Shown here one piece after another: positions 1 to 5,879 of a stretch of DNA of 12,161 bases (positions within the stretch are counted from its first letter, which is position 1; the number at the start of each line of letters is the position of its first letter). The stretch is from CAYONZ01 sp964405465 (GTDB taxonomy: Bacteria; Bdellovibrionota; Bdellovibrionia; Bdellovibrionales; JAMPXM01): assembly GCA_964405465.1 (NCBI GenBank), contig CAYONZ010000076.1:1-12161 (forward strand), read 5' to 3'. The notes under the pieces are model-generated. The model saw only the letters and a list, made by a program, of their open reading frames with translations, searched no databases and had not been told where the DNA came from. The translations under genes and the position numbers were made by a program.

Positions 1-125
1 TTGAACAAATAACGTTTGATTACTCAAGCATGTCAGCCATCGTATTCTCAATCGGCATAGTTATGTTAATCATAACTGCGATGCAAATTGTGAGGCGTGC
101 TATGGGGCAGCCCCTGGCTCACTAG
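1..125 (+). CDS. C-terminal end of a membrane protein (partial, possible ABC permease)
   Basis: An open frame enters from the left edge with its first complete codon at base 3 and ends at TAG 123-125, giving the last 40 residues of a protein. These contain one hydrophobic segment of about 20 residues (SAIVFSIGIVMLIITAMQ) followed by a positively charged tail (IVRRAMGQ), the topology of a last transmembrane helix with a cytoplasmic C-terminus. An acidic-aromatic stretch (FDYSS) before a final helix and an RR-containing tail is common in binding-protein-dependent ABC transporter permeases. That is only a resemblance, and no family-defining motif lies inside the window. Frame, hydrophobic pattern and position at the window edge support a real gene end. 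An inverted repeat AGTTATG/CATAACT lies inside the coding sequence and is probably incidental. Confidence 0.5.
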   Translation, partial: EQITFDYSSMSAIVFSIGIVMLIITAMQIVRRAMGQPLAH

Positions 126-333
126 GGACCGGCGCTATACCAGGGACTCTGCCTACAACTGGGCAAAAATCGGGTAAGGTTTCGAACATCAATCACATCG
201 CTAAAAATCGGAGAACCAATCTTTCAATGCGACCTTCAATTTGAGACAATTAACTCGAAACAGTGCGACAGTTTTTAGCTCCATAGTGTGATTTATCCCT
301 GGAATCTTACGTGGGGCAGGCCATAGTTTCACT
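126..333. other. Intergenic region without recognised features
   Basis: These 208 bases separate the partial membrane-protein gene from the converging DUF302 gene. I see no open frame worth calling, no hairpin followed by a T run, and no RNA gene. Two similar short words, AAAAATCGGG and AAAAATCGGA, occur about 35 bases apart and are probably chance. Confidence 0.4.
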
Positions 334-723
334 CTAGAGACTTGCAAACACTCGGGATAAATCTGCTTCGGCTTTGGTTATGAGGTCTTGCATCTCGATT
401 CCAGGCAAAATCTGCATCATCTGCGAAGGTCGAATCATCTCAATCGCACATTGACCGTTCGCGATTTCGCGGACAACTAAATTGCAAGGAACCAATAGAG
501 TGACATCGGTGTTTTGCCTGTAAGCTTCGTAGGCTAGGGCCGGGTTGCAAGCTCCAAGGATCACCGTGCGAGGCAATTCCTTCCCAAGTTTTTCTTTGAT
601 TTTTTGATCAAAATCTATTCGTGTCAAAATACCAAAGCCAATTTCCTTTAAAGCATTTGTTGTCTTCTCAACCGCAACATCAAGTGACAGTGTGACAGTT
701 TTTCTAATTGCTAAGTTTTGCAT
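334..723 (-). CDS. DUF302 family protein
   Basis: This encodes a 129-residue soluble protein with no signal peptide or membrane segment. It matches the DUF302 family along its whole length: a beta strand with a regularly spaced amphipathic helix (residues 12-30), the core VILGACNPALAYEAY (about 54-68) and the LLVPCNLVV strand (about 76-84). Family members form small alpha/beta domains of unknown biochemical role. Cysteines are at 59, 80 and 92; C59 and C80 lie in the conserved core. I chose ATG at 723 because GGGAG (plus 729-733) sits five bases before it. The upstream in-frame GTG at 729 overlaps that ribosome-binding site and is unlikely. The gene is divergent from the thioredoxin-like gene at 808, with only 84 bases for both promoters. 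Family call is confident; function is not known. Confidence 0.8.
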   Translation of the reverse strand: MQNLAIRKTVTLSLDVAVEKTTNALKEIGFGILTRIDFDQKIKEKLGKELPRTVILGACNPALAYEAYRQNTDVTLLVPCNLVVREIANGQCAIEMIRPSQMMQILPGIEMQDLITKAEADLSRVFASL

Positions 724-807
724 TTCCACTCCCTGTTTTCTTTTTCAGGCTACGCTGAATCTATTGAGTTTGCAAAAGCACTTTCGATGATCTTTAATGT
801 TTAAAAG

Positions 808-1386
808 ATGAAATCGCGAATCCTGAATTTCGTATTGTTTTTGTTCGTCATTTGGACCTTATATTTAAGGCTACCGACTTGGATTTCTCATTATCAATTA
901 GAGAGCCGTAATTTTTATTCCCTGCTCGGGAAGTCCCAAAAAAATTTAGCTCAAAATGGAAAATCACCCGACACAGAAATTCCATTGTTGAGCCTATCTG
1001 CTGAGCAAAGCTCTTTATTTAAAAGTGAACGCCAAACGGGCAGGAGACGTATCGTCGTGTTTTGGGCCACTTGGTGTGGACCATGCAAAGTCGAATTGGA
1101 GCGTTTCAATCGCCTTGTAAGTGAGGGTGTACTAAAATATGGAGATCTGATTGCGATCTCCAGTGAAGAGGATTTGAACCTTGTCAAAGCAGTAGTACAG
1201 ACTCGGGGCTATAACTTTGAAGTGCTACTGGACACCACGGGTGAGGTCGCTCGCCGGTTGCAAGTAGCAATGACTCCAACGGTGTTCTTTATTGATGAGA
1301 GCGGCAGAATCGACTGGGTGAGCGCCGGCGTTAGCCCCACCTTGGAGTGGCGTGTCCGACACTTTTTCAGATTAAAAGACTCATGA
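808..1386 (+). CDS. Membrane-anchored TlpA/ResA-like thioredoxin-family protein
   Basis: A 192-residue protein, predicted to be a periplasmic thiol-disulfide oxidoreductase tethered to the inner membrane. Residues 5-21 form an uncleaved N-terminal membrane anchor (ILNFVLFLFVIWTLYLR). The thioredoxin fold follows from about residue 57. The active site WATWCGPC puts redox cysteines at 90 and 93, with the typical beta strand RIVVFWATW before it. The cis-proline loop MTPT (P157) and the VFFIDESGRI strand complete the fold. WCGPC is shared by TlpA, ResA and CcmG-type proteins, which reduce apocytochrome c or other exported cysteines; the sequence alone does not choose among them. No cytochrome biogenesis gene is nearby. 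ATG 808 follows TTTAAAAG, a weak ribosome-binding site, and an in-frame stop at 802-804 rules out a longer protein. Confidence 0.85.
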   Translation: MKSRILNFVLFLFVIWTLYLRLPTWISHYQLESRNFYSLLGKSQKNLAQNGKSPDTEIPLLSLSAEQSSLFKSERQTGRRRIVVFWATWCGPCKVELERFNRLVSEGVLKYGDLIAISSEEDLNLVKAVVQTRGYNFEVLLDTTGEVARRLQVAMTPTVFFIDESGRIDWVSAGVSPTLEWRVRHFFRLKDS

Positions 1387-1597
1387 CAGATCGTCTCGAT
1401 TCTAAAAAACCAACCCACATTTCAAAACCAAATTCGATCTGAATTTGATCGCTACCCCAAAAAAATTGCACTCGAGGCCTGTGACGTTCTCAGTTGGATC
1501 CTGAGATGCACTCCTGCCCCAAGTTCATAGTCCAGAGCATGGCATTTCTTTTGCTGTAAAGCCGTTTGAGTTATCAATTCTTTCAAAGGAGAAAACT
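1387..1597. other. Intergenic region with minor inverted repeats
   Basis: These 211 bases hold no open frame I would call. A 7-bp inverted repeat, CAAATTC/GAATTTG, lies at 1429-1447 with a 5-base spacer, but no T run follows, so it is not a convincing terminator for the thioredoxin-like gene. The last bases include a strong Shine-Dalgarno AAAGGAG at 1585-1591 for the gene at 1598. I could not pick a convincing promoter for that gene. Confidence 0.4.
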
Positions 1598-2176
1598 ATG
1601 TTTAAAAATTTAAGTAAAATGATTTTCCTCACACTTCTGTTGGGCGTGGTAAATGTTCAGGCAGAGTCTCTGATTATAGATGGTTCCTGTGTTCCCGAAA
1701 ACCTGGCGATGGATTCCAACCAAATCCTTGAACCCGTCTTAGTCATGCAAGATCCATCTGGCGGAGACAATTCAGACGGAAGATTTGGCGAAGCTTTTTC
1801 TGGATGGAATATTCAACCCGCGTCTGCTTCGCTTGCAAGAACGATGACGGCGAACCAATGTGAAAACTTAAAAGGATTTAAGTCAGGTTTTGATTACGTC
1901 AGCATGTCTTTGCTACCCGTTACAGTGGCTCTGCGTTCACCTGCTTTTGCATTGCAGTTTGCAGAGCTTGGCCTAACCCTTGCCAATCCCGCTGTATTGG
2001 GTGTTACGGTTTTAGGAGCAACAGGCTATGTGGTCATTTACTTCATTTTGAAGAAGTCGATGGACGAGTGTGAGGCTTTAGAAAAAGAAGAATTGCGTAC
2101 GTCTATCATCAATGAACTTTCCTCTAGGTACAAAATGCGTTCCTCTGGACGTGTCGATCTCAAAATTCAAAACTAA
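1598..2176 (+). CDS. Uncharacterised exported membrane-associated protein
   Basis: I do not recognise this 192-residue protein. It starts with a Sec-type signal peptide: charged start, hydrophobic core (IFLTLLLGVV), and a VQA-ES cleavage site near residue 22. A polar segment of about 80 residues, rich in Asp, Gly and Ser, follows. Then come two hydrophobic stretches, about 101-124 and 130-152 (the latter ending VVIYFILKK), and a charged tail with a short helical run (ECEALEKEEL). Cysteines at 31, 88 and 158 are possible disulfide formers on the periplasmic side. AAAGGAG lies six bases before the ATG, so strong translation is expected. It is followed after 16 bases by a small membrane protein gene with its own GGAGG, so the two are probably one transcript and may act together. 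Confidence 0.7.
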   Translation: MFKNLSKMIFLTLLLGVVNVQAESLIIDGSCVPENLAMDSNQILEPVLVMQDPSGGDNSDGRFGEAFSGWNIQPASASLARTMTANQCENLKGFKSGFDYVSMSLLPVTVALRSPAFALQFAELGLTLANPAVLGVTVLGATGYVVIYFILKKSMDECEALEKEELRTSIINELSSRYKMRSSGRVDLKIQN

Positions 2177-2192
2177 AAAACGCGGAGGATCT

Positions 2193-2468
2193 ATGTTGGA
2201 TCATGCACTGTTTGTATTCATGCTCTTGAGCTTTATCGTTGTCGCCGTTGCTTTGAAATATGCAAAAAAGAATCGTCGTGCACTGTTTTTGGCTAAGTTC
2301 ACCCATGTCTTTGCAACTTGGATCGGCTTGGCCGCTTTAGTTTTTATAGAGGCAGAACACTTCTTGGTGATTCGTGGATTGGTGCTCTTGCAAGTCGAGG
2401 GTGTGTTTTTAATCTTTTCGACTCCTAGTTCCCCAGATGCGGTCACGAGCGAGCCAAGGGCTTCGTAA
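2193..2468 (+). CDS. Small uncharacterised integral membrane protein
   Basis: A 91-residue protein of unknown function, nearly all membrane. Hydrophobic segments are at about 4-22 (HALFVFMLLSFIVVAVAL), 36-52 (FTHVFATWIGLAALVFI) and 57-76 (FLVIRGLVLLQVEGVFLIF). They are joined by a basic loop (KYAKKNRRALFLAK), and a short polar tail rich in Ser and Pro follows. I chose ATG 2193 because GCGGAGG lies just ahead of it. The longer frame from 2112 would overlap the preceding gene and add a non-hydrophobic, basic N-terminus. It follows the exported protein gene by 16 bases and is probably cotranscribed. The stop codon lies inside the 5' arm of the inverted repeat starting at 2465, so that hairpin may act on the end of this transcript. 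Confidence 0.65.
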   Translation: MLDHALFVFMLLSFIVVAVALKYAKKNRRALFLAKFTHVFATWIGLAALVFIEAEHFLVIRGLVLLQVEGVFLIFSTPSSPDAVTSEPRAS

Positions 2469-2493
2469 GGAAGAAATTCATTTTCCTCCTTAC
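2465..2493. repeat. Inverted repeat overlapping the stop codon
   Basis: The arms GTAAGGAAGAAA (2465-2476) and TTTCCTCCTTAC (2482-2493) pair at 11 of 12 positions, with one A-C mismatch and a loop of about five bases. The left arm contains the TAA stop of the preceding gene. No T run follows on either strand, so it is not a standard intrinsic terminator, although it could protect an RNA 3' end. Confidence 0.6.
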
Positions 2494-2497
2494 CGCC

Positions 2498-2566
2498 GCC
2501 GATCGAACCTCAATTCAGGAGGATGAAAATTCGATCGGCCCTCAATACTTGTCTTTGAAGGGCCGA
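2498..2566. repeat. Two overlapping, mutually exclusive inverted repeats
   Basis: GCCGATCGAA (2498-2507) is the exact complement of TTCGATCGGC (2530-2539). TCGGCCCT (2535-2542) is the exact complement of AGGGCCGA (2559-2566). The two stems share bases 2535-2539, so an RNA could form one or the other but not both at full length. The second stem is GC-rich and is followed by AAGTTTTACC, a weak terminator-like tail. The arrangement resembles an attenuator, but no ligand-binding RNA class or leader peptide is recognised. An 11-codon frame from ATG 2523 directly after AGGAGG has no notable composition. Confidence 0.45.
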
Positions 2567-2574
2567 AAGTTTTA

Positions 2575-2626
2575 CCAAAAATGGATTCTCCGATGAATAC
2601 AAAATGCATCGGAACTCCATTTTTGG
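2575..2626. repeat. Long two-part palindrome
   Basis: Outer arms CCAAAAATGGA (2575-2585) and TCCATTTTTGG (2616-2626) are perfectly complementary over 11 bp. Inner arms TCCGATG (2589-2595) and CATCGGA (2607-2613) add 7 bp. Only a 3-by-2 base internal loop separates them, and the apical loop is 11 bases. It is followed by a G run (AGAGGGGGGG), not a T run, so it is not a standard terminator in either direction. Confidence 0.6.
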
Positions 2627-2803
2627 AGAGGGGGGGTATTTGAAGATTTGCAACATTGCGTGAAATCAAAGACTTTTTATTAAAACACTTTTCAAAATTT
2701 ACAAAAAATGATCTAACGAGGTTGAGTTCCCAAATATATGCTGGAGATATGGTCCGGCGTTTCTACCAGGCACCGCAAAGGCCTGACTACTTGGAGTACG
2801 AAA
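2627..2803 (+). promoter_or_regulatory. Upstream region of the nuclease gene, weak promoter candidate
   Basis: This AT-rich stretch precedes the nuclease gene. TTGCGT (2656-2661) and TATTAA (2678-2683), 16 bases apart, form a possible sigma70-type promoter with a long leader. GGAG at 2793-2796 lies seven bases before ATG 2804 and fixes that start. An open frame from TTG 2656 runs through here and out of frame across the nuclease signal peptide; I do not regard it as a gene. Confidence 0.3.
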
Positions 2804-3289
2804 ATGAAGATAACGAGTTCCTTCTCCGTTCTTTTTTCTTCAATTGTTTTAATTTCCCAAGCCATTGCGGCTCCTTTTCCAAGTGGACCAGATCCTAAGT
2901 TAACTCCCGGAAAGCTTTGTTCGAACGCAGCTCAATATCGCTATCCAGAGCATGTTCCCTATTGTGAGCGGGATGTTGATCCGATGTTGAAAGTTCAAAT
3001 TATTAAAAATTACGATGAACAATTGGGGTATACCATCGAGAGAATGGATCGGCAGGCTTTTAAAATTGACCACCTAATTCCACTTTGCGTTGGTGGGGCA
3101 AACGATGTAGCTAACCTTTGGCCTCAACACATGACGGTCTATGTAATTACGGATCCACTCGAAGCCGAGCTTTGTAAAAAAATGAGCGCTGGACGGCTAA
3201 AACAAGTTGAAGCTGTTAAGCTTGTTTTGACGGCAAAGCGGCATCTTGAACAGGCCCCCTCGATTGTTCGCTACGTCCAATCATTGTGA
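2804..3289 (+). CDS. Secreted HNH-type endonuclease
   Basis: A 161-residue exported protein, predicted to cleave nucleic acid in the periplasm or outside the cell. Residues 1-23 are a signal peptide ending AIAA before PF. The catalytic part is KIDHLIPLCVGGANDVANLWPQ (about 87-108): D89-H90 is the DH of the HNH beta-beta-alpha-metal fold, N100 and N104 are the conserved asparagines, and the LWPQ ending is typical of this short secreted HNH group. Cysteines at 39, 54, 95 and 124 could form two disulfides, fitting an exported enzyme. ATG 2804 is chosen because GGAG lies seven bases upstream and the signal peptide begins there; the longer frame from 2738 adds a polar, basic extension. Substrate preference cannot be read from the sequence. 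In the family such enzymes serve in nutrient scavenging or attack on foreign DNA. Confidence 0.82.
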   Translation: MKITSSFSVLFSSIVLISQAIAAPFPSGPDPKLTPGKLCSNAAQYRYPEHVPYCERDVDPMLKVQIIKNYDEQLGYTIERMDRQAFKIDHLIPLCVGGANDVANLWPQHMTVYVITDPLEAELCKKMSAGRLKQVEAVKLVLTAKRHLEQAPSIVRYVQSL

Positions 3290-3295
3290 TCGATG

Positions 3296-3317
3296 GCAGG
3301 CCTGTTTAGAGGCCTGC
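3296..3317. repeat. Hairpin downstream of the nuclease gene
   Basis: GCAGGCCT (3296-3303) and AGGCCTGC (3310-3317) are perfectly complementary with a six-base loop, starting six bases after the nuclease stop codon. The position and GC-rich stem suit transcription termination or mRNA 3'-end protection, but no T run follows. Confidence 0.5.
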
Positions 3318-3371
3318 GACATGTGACAAATGGCGGTGTGTTCCGATCCATTTTTAATGGGGCTTTGCAAT

Positions 3372-3659
3372 CTAGGCGGCCTCTTCTGATTTCGTCTTAA
3401 ATTCAAAATTTCTAATACCGTCCTGTCGAGTGAAGCGTTTAATCATTTCGGCAAGGTCCACAGCATTGCTCAAGAGTTTAAACTGGGTTTTATTGTTAAT
3501 GAAAACGTCGATCGAGGCGGGATTCGATTTGAATTTTTCAACGATTTTATTGAGCTCTTCTTCTGAGCTAGCTTGGACTTTGAGTTGGCCAGATACCTGG
3601 TGAGGAACAAGGAGTTCAAATTGGACATCAATCAAATAGGTTTTTCTAGGGTCACTCAC
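3372..3659 (-). CDS. Small soluble protein of unknown function
   Basis: This 95-residue protein is not recognised. It has no signal peptide, membrane segment or cysteine. The pattern of a long amphipathic beta strand (KTYLIDVQFELLVPH), a strand LKVQASS, a charged helix EEELNKIVEKFKSN, a strand IDVFINNKTQFKLL, a helix AVDLAEMIKRFTR and a strand IRNFEFKTK suggests a compact alpha/beta domain. The start is GTG 3659, preceded on its strand by GAGAGG with a five-base spacing. It converges with the nuclease gene across 82 bases. A perfect 7-bp hairpin (3674-3693) lies just upstream of its ribosome-binding site. Real-gene status rests on the good ribosome-binding site and protein-like composition. 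Confidence 0.6.
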   Translation of the reverse strand: MSDPRKTYLIDVQFELLVPHQVSGQLKVQASSEEELNKIVEKFKSNPASIDVFINNKTQFKLLSNAVDLAEMIKRFTRQDGIRNFEFKTKSEEAA

Positions 3660-3673
3660 GGCAGCCTCTCTTT

Positions 3674-3693
3674 TAGGGCAGAAAAATGCCCTA
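3674..3693 (-). repeat. Leader hairpin before the 95-residue protein gene
   Basis: TAGGGCA (3674-3680) and TGCCCTA (3687-3693) are exact complements with a six-base A-rich loop on the plus strand. On the minus strand the hairpin ends about four bases before the GAGAGG ribosome-binding site of the gene starting at 3659, so it would sit in that gene's 5' leader. No regulatory class is recognised. Confidence 0.4.
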
Positions 3694-3792
3694 TTGGCTT
3701 ATCGGTGCTTTCCTTTAGTTTTGTAAAACACCATCCAAATTTAAAAGATGTCTCAAAATAGACCGTCCGGATTTGTGAAAACCCAACTAAGC

Positions 3793-3820
3793 AAAAAAAA
3801 AGCCCTCGAAAGGGCCTTTT
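3793..3820 (-). terminator. Intrinsic terminator of rpmG
   Basis: On the minus strand a GCCCT stem (pairing 3802-3806 with 3811-3815, loop CGAA) is preceded by AAAA and followed by an uninterrupted T run (plus-strand A run 3793-3801). This is a textbook rho-independent terminator 28 bases after the rpmG stop. The T-rich bases on the other side could make it work weakly in the plus direction too. Confidence 0.9.
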
Positions 3821-3847
3821 GAACTCATCACAGCAGAGTCTTTAAAT

Positions 3848-4027
3848 TTACTTAATCTCTTTGTGGACTGTGTGTTTTTTTAGATTCGGATTGTACTTCT
3901 TTTTCTCTAGGCGCTCGGGATGAGTCTGAGAATTTTTAGTAGTTGTGTAACGAGAAGGAGTTTTGCCCTCTTTGCGAGCTTCTGTGCACTCCAAAATTAC
4001 CAAACGTTTTTTGCCCTTCTTAGCCAT
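3848..4027 (-). CDS. rpmG: 50S ribosomal protein L33
   Basis: A 59-residue basic protein matching bacterial L33 end to end: MAKKGKKRLVILECTE, then SRYTTTKN, the HPERLEKKKYNP segment and the typical C-terminus KKHTVHKEIK. L33 is a component of the large ribosomal subunit near the tRNA exit site. Zinc-binding L33 forms carry two CxxC pairs. Here only C14 remains: the partner position is A17, and the second pair is replaced by NPNL. This is therefore the zinc-free (C-minus) type. The gene has its own promoter and terminator and is not followed by secE/nusG or a tRNA gene here. The open frame on the opposite strand at 3920-4102 is only its shadow. Start is ATG 4027, preceded by AAAGGGGCGCATC. Confidence 0.95.
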   Translation of the reverse strand: MAKKGKKRLVILECTEARKEGKTPSRYTTTKNSQTHPERLEKKKYNPNLKKHTVHKEIK

Positions 4028-4042
4028 GATGCGCCCCTTTTT

Positions 4043-4066
4043 TTCACAAAATCTTTCACAAAATCT
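4043..4066. repeat. Perfect tandem duplication of 12 bases in the rpmG leader
   Basis: TTCACAAAATCT occurs twice in a row, at 4043-4054 and 4055-4066, with no mismatch. It lies between the candidate promoter and the start of rpmG, so it would be transcribed in the leader. It may be a replication-slippage duplication or a repeated protein-binding site. Confidence 0.75.
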
Positions 4067-4082
4067 ATGTCAAGAACGATGA

Positions 4083-4112
4083 GGTATAGCACAATGAATT
4101 AGACCATGCCAA
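4083..4112 (-). promoter_or_regulatory. Candidate promoter of rpmG
   Basis: On the minus strand, TTGGCA (plus 4107-4112) and TATACC (plus 4083-4088) are separated by 18 bases. TG lies one base before the -10 box, giving an extended -10. A transcript from here would have a leader of about 50 bases before rpmG. A second TTGACA-like box (minus strand, near plus 4067-4073) lacks a good -10 partner. Confidence 0.5.
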
Positions 4113-4196
4113 TCATTTTTAGCCAAAAGTTTATCTTCTCGCTACACTAAGGGAGATAATGGTGCTGAACCAAAAAGATTAGGGAAAGAGGAAACC

Positions 4197-5024
4197 GTGA
4201 ACTCCAAGAATGCTCGTCCAATGTTGTCGAAAGTGATTGATCTGGCGCTGCATGCTGGGGAGGAAATTTTAAAGATTTATTCACGTGCTGATCACGGTGT
4301 GACCACCAAACTAGATAACTCCCCCTTAACAGAAGCGGATTTGCGAGCTCATGGGGTGATTGAAAAAGGCCTTTTGGATTTGGGAGTGGGGCCCGTGGTT
4401 TCGGAAGAATCTGCTGATTTGGAGGCCATGCAGCATTCAATTCTGGCATCTCGGTATTGGCTAGTTGATCCTTTAGACGGAACACGCGAGTTTGTGGCGC
4501 GGCGCGATTGGTTTACCGTTAACATTGCCTTGCTTGAATTAGGAAGGCCAACTCTTGGAGTTGTCTATGCCCCGGCTAAAGGCTTTCTGTATTTTGCACA
4601 GGAGGGCCAGGGGGCCTTTCGAAAAACTGGTGATGATCTAGCCCCGGTTCGAATCACCAACAGCAATAATCAGCGTGATCTTGTCGCTGTTGCAAGTCAG
4701 GCAGCTCATGGACCACGCTTTGAGAAGCTTTGCCAGTTTCTTGGCATTCGAGAGGTTCAAAGAATGGGATCGGCAATAAAGCTTTGCATGGTCGCCGACG
4801 GTAGTGCCGATGTTTATCCACGCTTTGGCAACACATCGGAGTGGGATACTGCTGCTGCGCATGTGATCCTAAATGAGGCTGGCTGTGAACTTTTAGACAT
4901 TCGAGACGGGATGGACTTACGCTATGGCAAGAACAAGCTTTTAAATCACGGATTTGTGGCGGCTAGGAAAAACCTAAATATCGCGGATCTCCTGGCTCGG
5001 TTCATGAGCGAGTTTGAGAAATGA
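4197..5024 (+). CDS. cysQ: 3'(2'),5'-bisphosphate nucleotidase CysQ
   Basis: A 275-residue cytoplasmic magnesium-dependent phosphatase of the inositol monophosphatase superfamily. CysQ turns 3'-phosphoadenosine 5'-phosphate (pAp), a by-product of sulfate assimilation and carrier-protein loading, into AMP and phosphate. Metal-site motifs are complete: SEE (69-71), the DPLDGTREF block (91-99) and the C-terminal EWDTAAAH (215-222). The DGTREF form and the sequence KLCMVADGSADVYPR (about 195-209) favour CysQ over inositol monophosphatase or fructose bisphosphatase; SuhB-type enzymes usually have DGTxNF. Length is normal for the family. The start is taken as GTG 4197 after AGGGAAAGAGG; a later ATG at 4221 is possible but would trim the first helix. 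It converges with gloB across 18 bases and is divergent from rpmG. No sulfate-assimilation genes are next to it. Confidence 0.9.
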   Translation: MNSKNARPMLSKVIDLALHAGEEILKIYSRADHGVTTKLDNSPLTEADLRAHGVIEKGLLDLGVGPVVSEESADLEAMQHSILASRYWLVDPLDGTREFVARRDWFTVNIALLELGRPTLGVVYAPAKGFLYFAQEGQGAFRKTGDDLAPVRITNSNNQRDLVAVASQAAHGPRFEKLCQFLGIREVQRMGSAIKLCMVADGSADVYPRFGNTSEWDTAAAHVILNEAGCELLDIRDGMDLRYGKNKLLNHGFVAARKNLNIADLLARFMSEFEK

Positions 5025-5042
5025 GTAATTTGGATGCATAGG

Positions 5043-5879
5043 TCAAAAGGTGTCCTTTCGCTTGCGGAGCTCGGTGAAGACCTCTTCGTCAGATGCATGC
5101 AATTCAAGACCAAGCGACCTCCGAAGGTGAGGCAGATGGCAGCGAAGAAAAACATTTGTCTTCAGTTCCATCGAGAGTGGGCTTGGAATTGTGGGAAGGT
5201 TTCTTTGTCGTTGGATTTTGGCCTCGAGTATTCGATCTCGCAAATCTTGGTTCGTGGGTTCATATTGTAAACAAAACTCGCCATTTTTTAGTGTGAATTC
5301 ATGAGAGCAATAAACAAGCGTCGCTGGAGGAAGAGCTTTTATTTTCTGAAGAGATCTAAATAAAAGTGAGGCTGAGCCGTCAAAGATTCTTCCACAACCC
5401 AAGGAAAACAAAGTGTCGCCACAGAACAAAAGATTTTTGTGGTGGAGTGTAATGTGGTCCAGCGTGTGGCCAGGCAACTCAAGAATCTCAAAGTTGTATT
5501 CTCCTAAGGATACGACATCTCCCTCTTGAACGGGGACTGAGTCTTGTAATTGCGGCAACCTATTTTGGAAAAATTGATTTCTTGTTGAGTGAAATATGGG
5601 AATTGGGCGTTGAGTTTGTTGAGCGTAATACGAGTGTATTTCAATTATCCCACCGACATGATCAAAGTGGTGGTGGGTATTAAAAATCCATTTTAGAGAA
5701 AGTTGTCGACTGACGATGAATTCTATAATCCTGCGAGTGGTGGGACTTGGTCCCATTTGAAAATTGGCTGTGCCTTCTGCTGGATCGATCAGTCCTGCCT
5801 CATGGGAATCTGGATCCCAAATAAGAAAGACATAGTTGTCAATTAAGCTTGGGAAAATTTGAACTTGAAGAAAACTCAT
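5043..5879 (-). CDS. gloB: Hydroxyacylglutathione hydrolase (glyoxalase II)
   Basis: A 278-residue metallo-beta-lactamase-fold enzyme that hydrolyses S-lactoylglutathione to lactate and glutathione, the second step of methylglyoxal detoxification. Metal ligands are all visible: THHHFDH (H69, H71, D73, H74), GHT (H138), CGDTLF (D155) and the CSHEFT histidine (H193). The GCGRIFDG segment after CGDTLF, the SHEFTLKNGEF block and the C-terminal substrate-binding helices (NLPTIPSPLSMELKTNVFLR) separate glyoxalase II from other family members. Most glyoxalase II proteins have GHEYT; here it is SHEFT. I place the start at ATG 5879, which overlaps the stop of the upstream transporter gene as ATGA and gives the usual N-terminus (QIFPSLIDNYVF). 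An in-frame start at 5891 would add four residues. Translation is probably coupled to the transporter gene. Confidence 0.9.
   Translation of the reverse strand: MSFLQVQIFPSLIDNYVFLIWDPDSHEAGLIDPAEGTANFQMGPSPTTRRIIEFIVSRQLSLKWIFNTHHHFDHVGGIIEIHSYYAQQTQRPIPIFHSTRNQFFQNRLPQLQDSVPVQEGDVVSLGEYNFEILELPGHTLDHITLHHKNLLFCGDTLFSLGCGRIFDGSASLLFRSLQKIKALPPATLVYCSHEFTLKNGEFCLQYEPTNQDLRDRILEAKIQRQRNLPTIPSPLSMELKTNVFLRCHLPHLRRSLGLELHASDEEVFTELRKRKDTF

Noticed and set aside
770..798. TTGCAA-N17-TTTAAT promoter-like pair before the thioredoxin-like gene
   Set aside because: The spacing is good, but the -10 box ends nine bases before ATG 808, which would make a leaderless mRNA. There is no other sign of that, so it was not listed as a feature.
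2656..2898. Plus-strand open frame of 80 codons starting at TTG and overlapping the nuclease signal peptide
   Set aside because: It has no convincing ribosome-binding site and reads out of frame across the start of the well-supported nuclease gene. Its C-terminal half is only the shifted reading of the signal peptide.
3920..4102. Plus-strand open frame of 60 codons
   Set aside because: It lies antisense to rpmG, whose identity as L33 is unambiguous. The frame is a shadow.
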